64,000 bases of DNA from Acidimicrobiaceae bacterium (GCA_003133665.1 PKYK01000023.1:1-64000), one strand, 5' to 3'; shown: positions 1 to 11,167, counted from the first letter of the stretch. The notes: generated by a model not told the origin, from the letters alone. Translations and numbers: made by a program.

Positions 1-16
1 TATTGGCTGAGTACAC

Positions 17-859
17 CTAGGCGACGCGCCGGGCGACGGCCCGCGCGAGAGTGGTCGCGGCCTCGGGCCGGTAGGTCAGGAACAGCGACGGCTCCACGAG
101 TTCGAGCTCCATCACGGCCCACCGGCCGTCCAGGCGAACGACGTCGACGCGCCCGTAGAGCAGCCCGCCGAAGCCTCCGTCCTCGAGCACGTTCGACGCG
201 AAGGCGACGGCGTCGGGCTCGCCCGTCGCCACCGACATCTGTTCGCGACGAAAGAGCGCGTTGCGATCGAGCGACGCGACGTTCAGCATCGCTGCCTTGG
301 TCATGGCGTGGGAGAACGAACCGTCCACGAAGACCAGCGCACGCTCGCCGACCTCGTCGACCGACGCCACGTAGGGCTGGATCAGCGCGTCGCGGCCGAT
401 CGCGTGCAGGCGCGCTACGTGGGCGGCCGCGCGCTCGTGCTCGTCGAAGCGGTAGCGCTCGGCGTCGAGTGAACCGGCCCCGACGCAGGGCTTCACGACG
501 AAGTCGCCGCTCGGAAAGGCCGGTGACGCGCCCACGTCGCAGAACAACGACGGCACGGTCGCGTGGCCGCGCGCGGCGAGGTCGGCGAGGTAGTGCTTGT
601 CCGAGGAGTACTCCAGCACCCGATAGGGATTCGCGATGCGCGCGACCGATCGGGCCCACGCGAGGAACTCCGCCCGGCGTGGCGCGTAGTCCCACGTCGA
701 GCGAACGACGACCAGGTCGAACCGGCTCCAGTCCACGGCCGGGTCGTCCCAGACGCAGAGCTCGCCCTCGAGGCCCTCGCTGGCCAGCGCGTCGAGCAGC
801 GGCCCCGAGTCCGGATCGACGTCGTCACCGGCGCACGTGGCGACGGCCACTGAACTCAC
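17..859 (-). CDS. ATP-grasp domain protein (RimK/glutathione-synthetase-like fold)
   Basis: C-terminal ~280 aa of the 17..2359 ORF (VSSVAVATCAGDDVDPDSG...); motifs DFVVKPCVGAGS, ALIQPYV, GRVDVVRLDG look like ATP-grasp. The upstream part of the ORF is an out-of-frame read through nuoN. Confidence 0.65.
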   Translation of the reverse strand: MSSVAVATCAGDDVDPDSGPLLDALASEGLEGELCVWDDPAVDWSRFDLVVVRSTWDYAPRRAEFLAWARSVARIANPYRVLEYSSDKHYLADLAARGHATVPSLFCDVGASPAFPSGDFVVKPCVGAGSLDAERYRFDEHERAAAHVARLHAIGRDALIQPYVASVDEVGERALVFVDGSFSHAMTKAAMLNVASLDRNALFRREQMSVATGEPDAVAFASNVLEDGGFGGLLYGRVDVVRLDGRWAVMELELVEPSLFLTYRPEAATTLARAVARRVA

Positions 860-2328
860 GGGTTGAACAGTACGGTCGCGTGCTGGGCGAGGGCCGCGAG
901 GGGGCCCGGCCACAGGCCGAAGAGCAGCGTCGCGCCGACGCCGAGGGCGATGGCGGCGCCGGTGGCGCGCGGAACGACGATGCGCGCGGCCTCGAGGTCG
1001 TCGTCGGCGTAGAGCGCGAGCACCCAGCGCAGGTAGAAGAACGCGGCGATCGCCGCGGCGAGCAGGGCGATCAGCGCGAGCACGCCCGCGCCGGTGTCGA
1101 CGGCGGCCGCCAGGACGGCGAACTTCGCGTAGAAGCCCGTCGTGAGCGGCGCCCCGAGCTGGCTCAGCAGCAGCACCGCCAGCGCGCCACCCAGCCACGG
1201 CTGGCGGCGCGCCAGGCCCCGGTAGTTCTCGATGGCGTGGTTCTCGTCGCCCGGTCCGCCGACCAGCGTCACGACCGCGAAGGTCGCCACCACGATCGGG
1301 GCGTAGGTCATCACGTAGAAGAGGGTGGCCGCCGTGCCGCGGGTGGTGCCGGCCCAGATGCCGAGCAGCATGAAGCCGGCGTGGTTGATCGACGAGTAGG
1401 CCAGCATGCGCTTGGCGTTGCGCTGGACGAGCGCCAGGCTGGCGCCGACCAGGGTCGTCAGCGCCACGAGGACCCAGAGGATCGGCCGCCACGTGGCGAG
1501 TTGGGTGCCGAGCGACGAGATGAGCACGCGCACGAGCGCGGCGAAGGCGCCGACCTTCACGATCGACGCCATGAAGCCGGTGACCGGGGTCGGGGCGCCC
1601 TCGTAGACGTCGGGCGACCAGAGGTGGAACGGCACGGCCGCCACCTTGAAGGCGAAGCCCACGAGCAGCAGCGCCCCGCCGGCGTACAGCAGGCCCGGAC
1701 GCAGCAGGACGTTCGAGCCCAGGAAGTACGAGACGGACGTCAGGTTGGTCGAGCCGGTGGCGCCGTAGACGAGCGCGGCGCCGTAGGCGAAGATCGCCGA
1801 GGCGAAGCCGCCGAGCAGGAAGTACTTCAGCGCCGCCTCGGCCGACGTCGAACGGTGGCGGTCGAAGGCGACGAGCACGTAGAGACCGATGGAGAGGATC
1901 TCGAGCCCGAGGAACACGACGATGAGGTCGTTGGCCTGGGTCATCATGACCGCACCCGCGGCTGACGCGAGGGCCAGGATCTGGTACTCGGCCCCCACCA
2001 CGCGCTCGCGCAACGACCAGTCGTGGGCGACGAGGGTCGCGAGGAACAGACTGACGGCCACGACCGCCGTCGCCACGACCGAGAAGCCGTCGAGCACGAT
2101 CGCGTGGGCGATGGTGGTCGTGGCCCCGTGCTGGGCGACGTACGACCACTGCGCGAAGGTCGCGGCGAAGGCCGCCAGCGAGGCCAGCGTCGTCACCGAT
2201 GTGGCGACCCGGGCGGTGACCTTCGAGCCCAGCAGGGCCGTCAGCAAGAGCAGCGCCAGCGAGGCGCCGAAGAGGATCACGACGGGCAGGATCGCCAGGT
2301 AGTGGATGCTGGGCACGTGCAGGGTCAC
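856..2328 (-). CDS. nuoN: NADH-quinone oxidoreductase subunit N
   Basis: 490 aa multi-TM antiporter-like protein (KRMLAYSSINHAGFMLLG) at the distal end of the nuo operon. Confidence 0.95.
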   Translation of the reverse strand: MTLHVPSIHYLAILPVVILFGASLALLLLTALLGSKVTARVATSVTTLASLAAFAATFAQWSYVAQHGATTTIAHAIVLDGFSVVATAVVAVSLFLATLVAHDWSLRERVVGAEYQILALASAAGAVMMTQANDLIVVFLGLEILSIGLYVLVAFDRHRSTSAEAALKYFLLGGFASAIFAYGAALVYGATGSTNLTSVSYFLGSNVLLRPGLLYAGGALLLVGFAFKVAAVPFHLWSPDVYEGAPTPVTGFMASIVKVGAFAALVRVLISSLGTQLATWRPILWVLVALTTLVGASLALVQRNAKRMLAYSSINHAGFMLLGIWAGTTRGTAATLFYVMTYAPIVVATFAVVTLVGGPGDENHAIENYRGLARRQPWLGGALAVLLLSQLGAPLTTGFYAKFAVLAAAVDTGAGVLALIALLAAAIAAFFYLRWVLALYADDDLEAARIVVPRATGAAIALGVGATLLFGLWPGPLAALAQHATVLFNP

Positions 2329-3824
2329 TTGTTGACCCCCGCCGGCGTGACGTGCTCAATGAGCTGCTGCACCGAAGGAGTGATGCGGTCGAGCACCGGG
2401 CGCGGGAAGACGCCCAGCACGACGATCAAGACCACGATCGGCGCGAGCACCCATCGTTCGCCCGTCGAGGCGTCGGTCATGGCGGCGTCATCGCCTTCGG
2501 CGCGCCCGTGGAAGACCCGCTGGTAGGCCCAGAGCAGATAGAGCGCCGCGAGCACGACACCGAGCGTGCCGAGCACGCCCCACCAGACGTGCGTGGCGAA
2601 CGCGCCGATCAGGATCAGGTACTCGCTGACGAATCCCGAGAGGCCCGGCAGGCCAATGGACGCGAGCATCACCACCGTGAAGAGCGCGGCCATCACCGGG
2701 GCCGGTCCCTGCAGGCCGGTCAGGTCGCGGATCGTGGCGCTGCCGCGGCGGCGTTCGATGAACCCGATGATGAGAAAGAAGCCGGCGGTGATGACGCCGT
2801 GGTTGAACATCAGCAACACCGCGCCGACCATGGCGATCTTCGAACCGGTGACGATACCGAGCGTGATGAAGCCCATCTGGGCGAGCGACGAGTAGGCGAC
2901 GAGGCGCTTGAGGTCCGGGGTCACGCACGCGATCGCCGATCCGTAGATGATGCCGATGACCGCGAGGGTCAGCAGCACCGGACGCATCGTCGGCAGCGCC
3001 AGCGGGAGCAGGCCCACCGCGAAACGCAAGAGGCCGTACGAACCGAGCTTGGCGAGCAGCGCCGACAGCTCGATCGAACCCGCCGTCGGCGCCTCGGCGT
3101 AGGTCAGCGGCGACCAGGTGTGCAGGGGCCAGATCGGTGACTTCACCGCGAAGGCGATGGCGAACGCGCTGAACAGCCACACCGCGGTGCCGTGGGTCAT
3201 CGTCGTCGCCGAGAGCGCCCCGTAGGCGAAGGTCAGCGCACCCTGGGTCTGGTGCTGGTGGGCGAAGCCCAGGTAGAGCGCGCCGACGAAGAGGAAGGCC
3301 GACCCGGCGAAGGTGTAGATGAAGAACTTCAGCGCCGCCCTGGAGCGCTGCGCCGCGCCCCACTGCGAGATGATGAAGTAGCACGGGATCAGCGTCAACT
3401 CGAAGAAGATGAAGAACTCGAGCAGGTCGTGGGCGACGAAACTGCCCATCGTGAACGAGGTCAGCAGCAAGAGCCAGGCGACGAAGGCCGGCTCGCGTCG
3501 CCGGTCACGCGCCCCGAGCAGGGCGAGCAGCACCACGAGCGACGTCAGCGCCACCATCAGCAGCGAGATGCCGTCGAGCGCCACGTCGTAGGCGAGCCCG
3601 AACGGCGCCGCGAGCACGAAGCGGCCGGCGAAGTCGAACGTCTGGGCGCCGGCCACGTGGTTGTTGTAGAGCACCATCACGACCAGGGTGAGCGCCATCT
3701 CGACGCTGGCCGTCACCACCGCGACGACGTACGAACGGCCCTCGCGCTTGGCGACCAGGGCCGCGACGAGGGCGCCCGCGACGGGCACGAGCAGCAAGAG
3801 CGTGAGCCACAGCGACGAGTGCAT
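2325..3824 (-). CDS. nuoM: NADH-quinone oxidoreductase subunit M
   Basis: 499 aa; DLKRLVAYSSLAQMGFITLGI, FFELTLIPCYFII; 4-bp overlap with nuoN. Confidence 0.96.
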   Translation of the reverse strand: MHSSLWLTLLLLVPVAGALVAALVAKREGRSYVVAVVTASVEMALTLVVMVLYNNHVAGAQTFDFAGRFVLAAPFGLAYDVALDGISLLMVALTSLVVLLALLGARDRRREPAFVAWLLLLTSFTMGSFVAHDLLEFFIFFELTLIPCYFIISQWGAAQRSRAALKFFIYTFAGSAFLFVGALYLGFAHQHQTQGALTFAYGALSATTMTHGTAVWLFSAFAIAFAVKSPIWPLHTWSPLTYAEAPTAGSIELSALLAKLGSYGLLRFAVGLLPLALPTMRPVLLTLAVIGIIYGSAIACVTPDLKRLVAYSSLAQMGFITLGIVTGSKIAMVGAVLLMFNHGVITAGFFLIIGFIERRRGSATIRDLTGLQGPAPVMAALFTVVMLASIGLPGLSGFVSEYLILIGAFATHVWWGVLGTLGVVLAALYLLWAYQRVFHGRAEGDDAAMTDASTGERWVLAPIVVLIVVLGVFPRPVLDRITPSVQQLIEHVTPAGVNK

Positions 3825-3826
3825 GA

Positions 3827-5698
3827 CTAACCGACCCTCGCGACCAGGTAGACGACGATCACGGCCAGCCCCAGCACGGTCGCCAGGGCGTAGTGGCGAA
3901 CGAAGCCCGACTGGACCTTGCGCACGCCCTGGGCGCTGCGGCGCACCGCGACGGCGATGCCCGTGACCGCGCCGTCGATGACCTTGGGCTCGATGACGTC
4001 ATCGGCGAACCGCGAGGCGACGGTCAACGGACGGCCGATGGTCTCGTCGTAGAAGTCGTCCCAGTGCCAGACGTGCTCGAGGAACGAGGGTTCGTAGCGC
4101 GGCGACTCGACCGTCGAGCGCCAGATCGAGAAGGCGGCCAGGAGACCGACGACGGCCGCGACCACGTCCACCGCCGCGAGACCGGTCTGAGCGAGTCCGC
4201 TGGCGTGACCCACCGCCGGGATGAACCCGAAGGTGGGGTCGAGGAACCCGGCCAGAGAGTTGTGGTGCACCCAGGGCAGGTCGAGCACGCCGCCGAGCAC
4301 CGAGAGCACGGCGAGCACCACGAGCGGCGTGGTCATGACCCACGGCGACTCGTGGGGGTCGTGACCCGAGGTCACCTCACGGAACCGTTCGGTGCCCCGA
4401 AAGGTCAGCACGAAGAGCCGGCTCATGTAGTACGCGGTCAGCATCGCGGTCAGGACGCCGAGCACCCAGAGGATCTTGGAGTACGCGAAGACGTTGGTGA
4501 GGACTTCGCCCTTGGACCAGAACCCGGCGAACGGGGGTATCCCCGAGATGGTCAACCAACCGATCAGGAAGGTCGGGAACGTGAGGGGCAGGTACTTCTG
4601 AAGCCCACCCATCTTGCGCAGGTCCTGCTCGCCGTTGAGCGAGTGAATCACCGAGCCCGAACCGAGGAACAGCAGCGCCTTGAAGAAGGCGTGGCTGATC
4701 ATGAGGAATATCGCCGCGGAGTAGGCCCCGGCGCCGACGGCCAGCACCATGTAGCCGATCTGGGACACCGTCGAGAACGCCAGGACCTTCTTGATGTCCT
4801 TCTGCGAGGTCGCGATCGTCGCCGCGACGAACGCCGTCACCCCGCCGACGATCGCGATCGTCGTGCGACCGGGCACCGAGAGCGCGAGAACCGGCGCCAT
4901 GCGACAGAGCAGGTAGACGCCGGCGGTCACCATGGTGGCGGCGTGGATCAGCGCCGACACGGGCGTCGGGCCCTCCATGGCGTCGGGCAGCCAGTTGAAG
5001 AGCGGGATCTGCGCGCTCTTGCCCGTCGCCGCGAGCAGCAGCGCGAGCACGGTCAGCGTCGCGATCAGCGGCGAGAGGGTGCCGGACTTCGCGAAGACCT
5101 GCAGGTACGTCAGGGTGCCGGTGTGCGAGAAGATCAGGAACATCGCGACCAGCAGCCCCACGTCGCCGACGCGGTTGTAGATGAAGGCCTTCTTGCCGGC
5201 CGACGCCGCCGAGTCCCGGTCGAAGTAGAAACTCACCAGCCAGTAGGAACAGAGGCCGACGCCCTCCCACCCGACGAAGGTGAGCACCAGGTTGTTGGCG
5301 AGCACCAGGGTCAGCATGGAGAAGACGAAGAGGTTGAGGTACAGGAAGAACTTACGGTAGTCCCTCTCGCCGTGCATGTAGCCGATCGAGTACAGGTGGA
5401 TCAACGTCGAGATCCCCGTGACGAACAGACACATCGTGACCGAGAGCGGATCGACCAGGAGCGCGGCGGGGACGTGCAGCGTGCCGACGCTGATCCACGA
5501 GAAGAGGTTGACCGTCACCTCGCGCGCCGACTGGTGCAGCAGCACCACGAACGAGAGGACGCTGAAGACGAAGCTGACGCCCACGGCGCCAGTGGCGACG
5601 GCGCCCACCTGGGCCTCGCTCAGACGGCTCCCGTTGAGCAGCACGAAGAGGAAACCGGCGAGCGGCAGCAGCAGAATCAGCGTGGCGTAGTGTGCCAT
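3827..5698 (-). CDS. nuoL: NADH-quinone oxidoreductase subunit L
   Basis: 623 aa; GWEGVGLCSYWLVSFYF, DAMEGPTPVSALIHAATMVTAGVYL. Confidence 0.97.
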   Translation of the reverse strand: MAHYATLILLLPLAGFLFVLLNGSRLSEAQVGAVATGAVGVSFVFSVLSFVVLLHQSAREVTVNLFSWISVGTLHVPAALLVDPLSVTMCLFVTGISTLIHLYSIGYMHGERDYRKFFLYLNLFVFSMLTLVLANNLVLTFVGWEGVGLCSYWLVSFYFDRDSAASAGKKAFIYNRVGDVGLLVAMFLIFSHTGTLTYLQVFAKSGTLSPLIATLTVLALLLAATGKSAQIPLFNWLPDAMEGPTPVSALIHAATMVTAGVYLLCRMAPVLALSVPGRTTIAIVGGVTAFVAATIATSQKDIKKVLAFSTVSQIGYMVLAVGAGAYSAAIFLMISHAFFKALLFLGSGSVIHSLNGEQDLRKMGGLQKYLPLTFPTFLIGWLTISGIPPFAGFWSKGEVLTNVFAYSKILWVLGVLTAMLTAYYMSRLFVLTFRGTERFREVTSGHDPHESPWVMTTPLVVLAVLSVLGGVLDLPWVHHNSLAGFLDPTFGFIPAVGHASGLAQTGLAAVDVVAAVVGLLAAFSIWRSTVESPRYEPSFLEHVWHWDDFYDETIGRPLTVASRFADDVIEPKVIDGAVTGIAVAVRRSAQGVRKVQSGFVRHYALATVLGLAVIVVYLVARVG

Positions 5699-5699
5699 C

Positions 5700-6005
5700 T
5701 CAGCCCCTCAACTCCGACAGCTCATCGACCGACGTCGACGAGCGCCGTCGAAACACCGCGACCACGATGCCCAGGCCCACCGTCACCTCGGCCGCCGCGA
5801 CGACCATGACGAAGAAGACGATGGCCTGTCCGCCGATGTCGCCCAGCGTTCGAGAGAACGTCACGAACGTGAGGTTCACCGCGTTCAGCATGAGCTCGAT
5901 GCACATGAACATGATCAGCGCGCTGCGACGGGTCAGCAGCCCGAACGCCCCGACGCCAAAGAGCAGGGCGGCGAGCACCAGGTACCACGCGGCGGGAACG
6001 TTCAT
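5700..6005 (-). CDS. nuoK: NADH-quinone oxidoreductase subunit K
   Basis: 101 aa; [14 protein letters not shown] motif. Confidence 0.95.
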   Translation of the reverse strand: MNVPAAWYLVLAALLFGVGAFGLLTRRSALIMFMCIELMLNAVNLTFVTFSRTLGDIGGQAIVFFVMVVAAAEVTVGLGIVVAVFRRRSSTSVDELSELRG

Positions 6006-6574
6006 GCGTCGCTGCCCTCGTTCTCGACGACGCGTTCGCGTCGCGCCAGCAGCACCGCGCCGACGACCGCGATGATCAAGAGGGCCGCCGTCGCCTCGAA
6101 GGCGAAGAGGTACGTCGTGAAGACCGCCGTGCCGAGCTGCTTCACGTTGCCCTGGCCCGTGGCGAGCGCCGTCCCCCCGGACGACACCGAGATGGCGCCG
6201 CTCACCCAGTGCGACCGGGCCATCAGGGTGATGAGACCGGCGACGGTGATGAGCACCCCGACCGCGGCGAAGGCCCGCTGGCCCACGAGCGGCTCCACGC
6301 GCACCGGGTCGCGCCGGTCGACGCCGAGGAACATGATGACGAAGAGGAAGAGCACCACGATCGCCCCGGCGTAGACGATGATCTGCACCGCGGCGAGGAA
6401 GTCGGCGGACTGGGCGACGAACGCCACGGCCACGCCGAAGAGCGTCATGATCAGGCTGAGCGCGGAGTGCACGGGGTTCTGGGCCGCGATGACGCCGACC
6501 GCTCCGACGAGCACCAGCAGTGCCGAGGTCGCGAAGACCACGATGCTGGGCAGGGCGTACGCGCCAGCGATCAT
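6002..6574 (-). CDS. nuoJ: NADH-quinone oxidoreductase subunit J
   Basis: 190 aa; [39 protein letters not shown]. Confidence 0.94.
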   Translation of the reverse strand: MIAGAYALPSIVVFATSALLVLVGAVGVIAAQNPVHSALSLIMTLFGVAVAFVAQSADFLAAVQIIVYAGAIVVLFLFVIMFLGVDRRDPVRVEPLVGQRAFAAVGVLITVAGLITLMARSHWVSGAISVSSGGTALATGQGNVKQLGTAVFTTYLFAFEATAALLIIAVVGAVLLARRERVVENEGSDA

Positions 6575-7329
6575 GAACGTTCTCCCCGGGGCCGACGTCG
6601 CGGCATCCTCGCCCGAGCGTTCTTCATCAATCCTTGCAGACCACGCTGATCGAGCGGCACGTCCTCGGGCTGGAGGTGCTTGGGAAAGACGTTGCGCAAC
6701 TGCTTCGAGCCGGTCGCCTGGTCGTCGCGGTTCTCGGACTGGCCGGCCTCGGGCGCGCGAACGCCGACGCCCAGATCAGCGGTCCACTGCACGACGCCCT
6801 CGAACGACGCGTCGCCCGACGGCGAGGTGGCGCGCATCCAGCCACCGGTCATGTCGGACTCGCCTTCGCGCCAGTCCTCCCACGGGAGACGTTGCGGGTA
6901 ACCCTGGTCGTCCACGACGAGCTCGGCCTTGGTGTAGATCGCGTCGGCGCGGTTGGTGAACGAGAACTCGAACATCTTGGACTCGGTGATGGCCTGGGTC
7001 GGGCAGGCCTCCACGCAGAGGTCGCAGTGGATGCAGCGCAGGTAGTTGATCTCGTAGACGTAGCCGTAGCGTTCACCGGGGCTCACGGGGTGGTCGGGCG
7101 GGTTGTCGAGACCACGCACGTAGATGCAGTTGACCGGGCAGACGCCCGCGCACAACTCGCAGCCGATGCACTTCTCCATGCCGTCTTCGTAACGGTTGAG
7201 CACGTGGCGTCCGTGTTGGCGCGGCTGCTTGGGCCGCTTGGCCTGGGGATAGCTGGTCGTCACCCTCGGGCGCGTCAGGTGCTGGAACGTGAGTTTGAAG
7301 CCGCCAAAGAAGTTCGATTGACTCGCCAC
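6571..7329 (-). CDS. nuoI: NADH-quinone oxidoreductase subunit I (2x[4Fe-4S])
   Basis: 252 aa; [18 protein letters not shown] and [16 protein letters not shown]. Confidence 0.96.
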   Translation of the reverse strand: MASQSNFFGGFKLTFQHLTRPRVTTSYPQAKRPKQPRQHGRHVLNRYEDGMEKCIGCELCAGVCPVNCIYVRGLDNPPDHPVSPGERYGYVYEINYLRCIHCDLCVEACPTQAITESKMFEFSFTNRADAIYTKAELVVDDQGYPQRLPWEDWREGESDMTGGWMRATSPSGDASFEGVVQWTADLGVGVRAPEAGQSENRDDQATGSKQLRNVFPKHLQPEDVPLDQRGLQGLMKNARARMPRRRPRGERS

Positions 7330-8564
7330 TAGCCCTCCTCCTCGTCGGTGCGCGCCCGCAGGACCTCGCCGGGCAGCGGCCGCTCACCCACCGGCGCCAG
7401 GACCGACGACGCGCCGCGTTCGCGCCGGTGGCCGAGTTCGAAGGCCCGGGTGAGAAGGAGCCACGCGAGGAGCACGACGCCGGCCATCGCGAATCCCCAG
7501 GCCCGGTTGACGATGAAGCCCGCCACGATCAACATCCAGCCCAGGCTCAGCGGGATGAGGCGCTTCCAACCCAGGTCCATCAACTGGTCGTAGCGCAGGC
7601 GCGGCAGCGAGGCGCGGAACCAGACGTAGCAGAAGGCGAACACCACCGTCTTGACGAGGAACCAGAGGATGGGAAAGACCCAGCGCAGGTGCGCGACGTT
7701 GGGAATCCACCCGGCGGGTCCGCCGAAGAAGAGGGTGACCATGATCGCCGACATCGTGATGGTGTTCATGTACTCGGCGAGGAAGAAGATGGCGAACCGG
7801 AATGACGAGTACTCGGTGTGAAATCCCCCGACGAGCTCACTCTCGGCCTCCACCACGTCGAACGGCGGCCGGTTCAGCTCGGCGGTGATCGCGATCAGAA
7901 AGACGACGAAGGGCACGACGCCGAGGCGGATGAGGTTCCAATGCAGGATGCCGTGCCCCTGAGCGGTCACGATGTCGTGCGTGGAGAGCGATCCCGTGGC
8001 CAGCACGATCGTCACGATCGTCATGCCGAGTGCGGCCTCGTAGCTGATCATCTGCGCACTGGCGCGCACCGACGAGAGCAGCGGGTACTTCGAGCCCGAC
8101 GACCAGCCGGCCAGCATCACGCCGTAGACCGAGATCCCCGACATCGCGAGCATCAGCAGGATGCCCATCGGAGGGTTGGCCGCCTGCAACTGCACCGAGT
8201 GTCCGGCGATGGTGAGCGTGCCGCCCACCGGGACGATGGCGAAGGTGATGACGGCCGGCAGCACGACGAGGTAGGGCGCCAACTTGAAGACGAAGCGGTC
8301 GGCCTCGGAGGGTATCAGGTCCTCCTTGAGGATCAACTTGATGCCGTCGGCCAGCGTCTGGAACAGCCCGAAGGGGCCCCACCGCTGAGGGCCGATCCGA
8401 CTCTGCATGTCCGAGATGGTCTTGCGCTCGAACCAGATCATCACGATGACCGCGCCCATCAGGACCGAGAAGGCCGCGACGAGCCTGATCACCACGATTG
8501 CGAACACCGCGAAGGTCACCCCGTGCGCGTAGAGCGGATCGACCGAGCCCAGCCACGCACTCAT
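7329..8564 (-). CDS. nuoH: NADH-quinone oxidoreductase subunit H
   Basis: MSAWLGSVDPLYAHG... start inside the 7329..9245 ORF; RIGPQRWGPFGLFQTLADGIKL, ELNRPPFDVVEAESELVGGFHTEYSS. Confidence 0.95.
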   Translation of the reverse strand: MSAWLGSVDPLYAHGVTFAVFAIVVIRLVAAFSVLMGAVIVMIWFERKTISDMQSRIGPQRWGPFGLFQTLADGIKLILKEDLIPSEADRFVFKLAPYLVVLPAVITFAIVPVGGTLTIAGHSVQLQAANPPMGILLMLAMSGISVYGVMLAGWSSGSKYPLLSSVRASAQMISYEAALGMTIVTIVLATGSLSTHDIVTAQGHGILHWNLIRLGVVPFVVFLIAITAELNRPPFDVVEAESELVGGFHTEYSSFRFAIFFLAEYMNTITMSAIMVTLFFGGPAGWIPNVAHLRWVFPILWFLVKTVVFAFCYVWFRASLPRLRYDQLMDLGWKRLIPLSLGWMLIVAGFIVNRAWGFAMAGVVLLAWLLLTRAFELGHRRERGASSVLAPVGERPLPGEVLRARTDEEEG

Positions 8565-11167
8565 CGGGTCTCCAGTCGAACCTGGGTCACGACGCTGGCG
8601 TGGTCGATCAGCATCCGCACCGCGTCGTCGCCGGCCTCGCTCAGCGTGCCAAAGGCGATCTCGCCGACGCCTCGGGCCAGTGCGTCGTCGAGGGTGACCG
8701 GCAGCTGCATCGTGCCCCGCGCCCCCGTCACCGACACCACGTCGCCACTGCTGACGCCGAGCCGGTCGAGGTCCAGGTGATTCAGCCGCAGCGTGGTCGC
8801 GCCGACGAGCCCGAGCAGCGCCGGGGAACCCTGCATGGCGGTGCCGCGGTCGTAGAGGCGTCGACTGACGAGGAGGCGCCACGAGTAGTTGTCCGCGAGC
8901 GGAACGGTCACGCCCCGGCCGGCCGACACCTGCGCCAGCGAAGCGCCCACCCGCAACGGTGTCGGCGCGACGTTGAACGCCTCGGTGGTCCCGCTTCGCG
9001 AGCCGAGGCCGACCATGTCGATCGAACGGATGCCGGGGAAGGCCATCGGGTCGAGTGGCCGCCTCGAGGCCGAACTGGCGGGCCGGCCTACGACGGCGCC
9101 ATCTGACGAACTGTCCTGCAGCACCGACAGCGCCGGGTACCCGGTCGTCTCCTCGATGGCCTTGGCCGCGTCTTCCACCGACGCCAGACCCAGGTTCTGG
9201 CCAAACTCCTCGGCCAGTTCGGCGGCAATCGCCACGTCGGGCCACGCCGAACCGGGGGCCGACAGTTTCGCGTTCACCGCGCTCACGCGGCCTTCGATAT
9301 TGGTCACCGTGCCGGTGCGCTCGTGCTGGACAACGGCCGGCAGGACGACGTCGGCGTAGGCCAACGTGGCCCCGCCGTGGCCGGTCACGACGACGACGTC
9401 ACTCGCATCGAGCGCGGCCTTGGCCTGCTCGATGTCGGCCACGTTGCCGAGCAGGCATCCGCCGAGCAACAGCACGGCCTTCTGCTCGCCCGAGACGAGC
9501 GCGTCGAGCTGGGCCAGCGTGCCTCGTCCGTTCAGCGAGGCGTCGAAGCCCCGACCGGGGGCGAGGCTCGGGGCCAGTCCCATGTCGAGCGCACCGATCA
9601 CGTTCGAACGACGAAGGGCCGGAAGGAACTTGGCCTGCGGGTAGCGCTCGGCGAGGATCCGGACGGCCGACTCCACCACGGCGGCGTCTTCGGCGAGATT
9701 GGGGCGGCCGACCACGAAGACCACGCCCTCGCCGTCCTCGCCGACCAGGCGGCAGGCCTCGGCGAGCTCCGAATCGGCGAAGGCCGGAACCTGGAGCGCG
9801 CCGGCGTTGGCGGTGGCCAATGCCTGGGCGACGAGGTGCGCTTCGCCGGGGCGAACCGACAACGACACGCTCGCCACCGATCGCAGCGCGCTCGGGCCGA
9901 ACGACAGCTCCACCAGGGAGTTACCCCTCTGCACGGCGCTCTCGCGCAGGCGCAGGAAGAGAATCGGGAGTTCTTCACGAAGATCGCCCGCCAGCGTCAC
10001 GACCGTGCGCGCACTCGCGGCTTCGTCGATGGTCGCCTTGGGTAGCGCCTGCAGGAGCGCGGCGTCGAGCCCGTCACCGTACTGGGCGTCGAGGTTCTCG
10101 CTCCCGAGCACCCCGCGCACGAAACGCTCCCAGGCGAACGCGCCCTCGTTGGTGAGTGCCGCGCCGCCGATGGCGCCCACGCCGTTCGGGGTCGACGAGG
10201 CGCCGCGCAGCAGTGTCGCCGCGGTCGCCAGCGCCTCGCCCCAACTCACGGGCGTCAGCGTCCCGTTGCGTCGAACCAGCGGCTCGGTGATGCGGGTGCT
10301 GGCCTCGAGAACGTCGACGGCGGCCTCATTCCCGTCGATGGCGTCGAGGGTGAAACGCCCCTTGTCACAGAGCCAGCCGTGGTTGACGGGGTCGCTGTCG
10401 ATCCCGAGCACGCGGGTCAGACGGTTGCCCGACGACTGCACCGCGACGCGGCATCCCACCGCGCAGGTCGTGCACGTGCTCTCGACCTGTTCGAGGTCCC
10501 AGGGGCGGGCGGTGAACCGGTAGGGCTTCGCGGTCAGTGCGCCGACGGGACAGATCTGGACCGTGTTGCCCGAGAAGACCGAGTCGAACGGCTGGGTCGG
10601 CGACGACGCCACCTCGATGAGGTCGCCGCGACCGGCGAAGGCGATCTGCGCGTCGCCCGCCACTTCACTGGCGAAACGGGTGCAGCGCGAGCACTGGATG
10701 CAGCGCTCGCGGTCGAGCAGCACCAGCTCGCCGATCTCGACGGGCTTGACGAAGTGGCGCTTCTCCTCGATGAACCGCGTCTCGCCCGAGCCGTGGGCCA
10801 GGGTCTGATCCTGCAGCGGACACTCGCCACCCTTGTCGCAGACCGGGCAGTCGAGCGGGTGGTTCGCGAGCAGGAACTCGAGCACTCCGTCCTGGGCCTT
10901 CTTGACCTTCTCCGATTCGGTGTCGACGTTCATTCCGTCGTTCACCTTGAGGTAGCACGCGGGCTGCAACGTCGCGCCGCGCGGCCCTTCCACTTCCACG
11001 AGGCACATGCGGCAGTTCCCCACCGATTCCATCCGGGGGTGGTAGCAGAACCGTGGGATGAAGGTGCCAGCGCGCTCGGCGGCCTCGATCAGCAGTTCAC
11101 CGGGCCGGGCTTCAATGACCCGTCCGTTGACCGTGATCGAGACGGTGGTTCGCGTGACGTCAGTCAT
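8561..11167 (-). CDS. nuoG: NADH-quinone oxidoreductase subunit G
   Basis: MTDVTRTTVSITVNG... with N-terminal [2Fe-2S] and CIQCSRCTRF Fe-S motifs and a molybdopterin oxidoreductase-like domain. Confidence 0.93.
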   Translation of the reverse strand: MTDVTRTTVSITVNGRVIEARPGELLIEAAERAGTFIPRFCYHPRMESVGNCRMCLVEVEGPRGATLQPACYLKVNDGMNVDTESEKVKKAQDGVLEFLLANHPLDCPVCDKGGECPLQDQTLAHGSGETRFIEEKRHFVKPVEIGELVLLDRERCIQCSRCTRFASEVAGDAQIAFAGRGDLIEVASSPTQPFDSVFSGNTVQICPVGALTAKPYRFTARPWDLEQVESTCTTCAVGCRVAVQSSGNRLTRVLGIDSDPVNHGWLCDKGRFTLDAIDGNEAAVDVLEASTRITEPLVRRNGTLTPVSWGEALATAATLLRGASSTPNGVGAIGGAALTNEGAFAWERFVRGVLGSENLDAQYGDGLDAALLQALPKATIDEAASARTVVTLAGDLREELPILFLRLRESAVQRGNSLVELSFGPSALRSVASVSLSVRPGEAHLVAQALATANAGALQVPAFADSELAEACRLVGEDGEGVVFVVGRPNLAEDAAVVESAVRILAERYPQAKFLPALRRSNVIGALDMGLAPSLAPGRGFDASLNGRGTLAQLDALVSGEQKAVLLLGGCLLGNVADIEQAKAALDASDVVVVTGHGGATLAYADVVLPAVVQHERTGTVTNIEGRVSAVNAKLSAPGSAWPDVAIAAELAEEFGQNLGLASVEDAAKAIEETTGYPALSVLQDSSSDGAVVGRPASSASRRPLDPMAFPGIRSIDMVGLGSRSGTTEAFNVAPTPLRVGASLAQVSAGRGVTVPLADNYSWRLLVSRRLYDRGTAMQGSPALLGLVGATTLRLNHLDLDRLGVSSGDVVSVTGARGTMQLPVTLDDALARGVGEIAFGTLSEAGDDAVRMLIDHASVVTQVRLETR

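Noticed and set aside
469-1965. Long + strand ORF (498 aa) opposite nuoN
   Set aside because: Arg/Gly/Glu-rich antisense translation of a real GC-rich gene; no domain features.
17-2359. Single 780 aa protein over the ATP-grasp gene and nuoN
   Set aside because: Upstream two thirds is an out-of-frame read through nuoN; only the C-terminal ~280 aa is coherent.
3893-5809. 638 aa + strand ORF opposite nuoL
   Set aside because: Antisense shadow ORF with biased composition (His/Arg/Glu); nuoL on the other strand is unambiguous.
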